From Sphaerotilus microaerophilus (GTDB lineage Bacteria > Pseudomonadota > Gammaproteobacteria > Burkholderiales > Burkholderiaceae_C): a stretch of DNA of 64,000 bases. This document shows positions 62,911-64,000 of the stretch, one piece after another (position 1 is the first letter of the stretch; every line of letters begins with the position of its first letter). Under the pieces are notes generated by a model. It ran no database searches, was not told where the DNA came from, and saw nothing but the letters and a program-made list of their open reading frames with translations. The stretch is taken from assembly GCF_023734135.1 (NCBI RefSeq), contig NZ_AP025730.1:3162001-3226000 (forward strand), in the 5' to 3' direction. A program made the translations under genes and the position numbers.

Positions 62911-63132
62911 TCACTGCATCATCGGGCAGCCGCCGCCGGCCGCCTGGCCGCAGCCCCCGCAACCGGGCGGCAGGGCCGGCGCAGCGTCCTGGCCCATCGG
63001 CTTGGCGGGCACGGACAGCAGCTTCTCGAGCCGGGTCGAGTGGCATCGCGGGCAGGCCGGCACGGTGTCCGAGCGGACCAGGGTTTCGAAGGCGTGGCTG
63101 CAGTCCTGGCAGGCGTATTCGAAGATGGGCAT
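62911..63132 (-). CDS. FmdB-type zinc-ribbon protein
   Basis: 73 residues. MPIFEYACQDCSHAFETLVR then CPRCHSTRLEKLLS is the FmdB regulatory zinc-ribbon pattern (CxxC...CxxC). The tail CGGCGQAAGGGCPMM is also typical. The function of these small proteins is uncertain. The start is fixed by the family's universal MPIFEY/MPIYEY beginning. Confidence 0.9.
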   Translation of the reverse strand: MPIFEYACQDCSHAFETLVRSDTVPACPRCHSTRLEKLLSVPAKPMGQDAAPALPPGCGGCGQAAGGGCPMMQ

Positions 63133-63199
63133 GGTGGAAGGGCTCCCGAGGCAATGGCCGTGATTGTCGCGCAGCCTCCGCCGCTCGCCGCCCCCGCGT

Positions 63200-63562
63200 T
63201 CAGCGCTGTGGGCGCCAGGTGCGCAGCAGCAGGAGGACGCCCGCCCCGATCGGCAGCAGCGGCCACCACTGCCGCAGGTGCAGCGCGGGGAGCATGCCAA
63301 GGTGGCCGGCGGTCAGCAGGCTGCCGACGATCACCAGCGCAGGGCCCCCGATCCGCAGGCCGCCATGCCGGCTGCCGAAGAGCTTGCCCAGGCCAAGCAG
63401 CACCAGCGCCATCGGCCAGAAGGTGTGCAGCAGCCGCAGGTCCGTCAGCTGCAGGTTGTCCGCCAGCGCCAGCAGGCCGATGCCGATGGCGGCGATGCCG
63501 AGCGTTGCTTGGCGCGCGATGGGGCGCGTTGCCGGGGCGAGGGAGGCGGTGGTGGTGTGCAT
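63200..63562 (-). CDS. Small membrane protein, DUF5668/LiaI-LiaF-like
   Basis: 120 residues with four hydrophobic segments: TLGIAAIGIGLLALADNL, LLHTFWPMALVLLGLGKLF, IGGPALVIVGSLLTAGHLG and WWPLLPIGAGVLLLL. The W-P...GL pattern of the second and fourth is typical of the LiaI/LiaF-like transmembrane region (DUF5668). Role unknown. It starts at an ATG 68 bases upstream of FmdB's start. Confidence 0.75.
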   Translation of the reverse strand: MHTTTASLAPATRPIARQATLGIAAIGIGLLALADNLQLTDLRLLHTFWPMALVLLGLGKLFGSRHGGLRIGGPALVIVGSLLTAGHLGMLPALHLRQWWPLLPIGAGVLLLLRTWRPQR

Positions 63563-63710
63563 GGTGGCGTGCTGGGTTGGGTGTTGGAGAAGCCGTGACG
63601 CCAGTGGAACGCCTGGGCCCAGGCGCGCAAAGCGGGAAGCGACGAAACACCCCGGCGAGACCGCCAAACGACGCCAGCGGCGATGAATGGCAGGCCCCGT
63701 TGCCCGCGCT

Positions 63711-64000
63711 TCAGCCGACCGCGGCGCGGCTGACCGTGGTGCTGCTGACCGGCCGCCCCGCCAGCGGGTGCGCGATGCCGCCGTCGCCGTAGCTGGCCAG
63801 CACTTCGGCGATCACGACCTGGTAGCCCTTCAGCCAGCGCGCCTGCGCCCGCTTGGCCGCCAGGTGGTCCGGGTGGTCGATCAGCGCCTGCAGCGCCTCG
63901 CGGGTCGCCCAGTAGTAGACGTTCGAGACCAGCCCGGTGGCCGGGTTCTCCCAGGCCTCCTCGCCCAGGTAGCCGGGCAGCGACTTCGCCAGCGCGGCAA
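63711..64000 (-). CDS. Antibiotic biosynthesis monooxygenase-like protein, 5' end cut
   Basis: The last ~96 codons of a gene whose start is beyond the right edge. YLGEEAWENPATGLVSNVYYW, then LIDHPDHLAAKRAQARWLKGYQVVIAEV looks like the dimeric ferredoxin-like ABM fold. The tail (GIAHPLAGRP) is less typical. A stress-response or quinol monooxygenase-like role is possible, but the partial frame does not settle it. Confidence 0.6.
   Translation of the reverse strand, partial: AALAKSLPGYLGEEAWENPATGLVSNVYYWATREALQALIDHPDHLAAKRAQARWLKGYQVVIAEVLASYGDGGIAHPLAGRPVSSTTVSRAAVG

Noticed and set aside
61590..63686. A 698-codon plus-strand frame at the right end
   Set aside because: It merges the thioesterase remnant with antisense of three convincing minus-strand genes.

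Overview
This 64 kb window is chromosomal DNA of a high-GC betaproteobacterium. Tripartite tricarboxylate (Bug-type) binding proteins, the housekeeping gene families and the codon bias suggest Burkholderiales, perhaps near Leptothrix, Sphaerotilus, Ideonella or Rubrivivax. That placement is inferred from gene content; no search was run.

Left flank (1-15.5 kb): housekeeping genes. These are alaS (5' end cut by the window edge), a tartrate-dehydrogenase-like enzyme, a Tim44-like protein, a cold-shock/DUF1294 protein, an S4 RNA-binding protein, a luciferase-like oxidoreductase, a DUF1232 protein, an AhpD-like protein, an ABC exporter, a RluF-type pseudouridine synthase, uppP behind a short leader with a terminator, trmB, a PBP4-type peptidase and tRNA-Gly(CCC).

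Defence island (15.6-48.8 kb), entirely on the minus strand. It opens with an S-4TM pore-forming effector and a FitAB/VapBC toxin-antitoxin pair. An unusual type III CRISPR-Cas locus follows. Array 1 sits beside an adaptation module made of a membrane protein, a Cas2, a reverse transcriptase-Cas1 fusion and a second Cas2. Array 2 sits beside an effector module made of a Cas6, an HD-less Cas10-like protein with GGDE, a two-domain RAMP and a 1250-residue RAMP with three Cas7-like domains. The two arrays have related but distinct repeats and share a leader. The leader of array 2 is split by an insertion sequence, which is itself split by a second copy of the same element in opposite orientation; both target duplications (5 bp) can be read. 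The island ends with six tightly packed genes: YhaO-like nuclease, YhaN-like ATPase, then JetA, JetB, JetC and JetD of a Wadjet-type SMC system (families TIGR02677 to TIGR02680).

Right flank (48.8-64 kb): a Spx/ArsC-like protein, queF, a carboxyl-terminal processing protease, a MoeB/ThiF enzyme, a MarR-controlled cluster (two Bug binding proteins plus a sulfatase), a LOG-family protein, arginase, an MFS transporter, a DEAD-box helicase, a decayed stretch with a sulfatase relic and a broken thioesterase, three small genes and a partial monooxygenase-like gene.

The most interesting part is 17.5-35.3 kb: a compact type III system with fused Cas7 domains, RNA-capable adaptation genes, no visible CARF effector in its operons, and an S-4TM pore gene about 1 kb away. 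All assignments come from reading motifs; subtype names are tentative.
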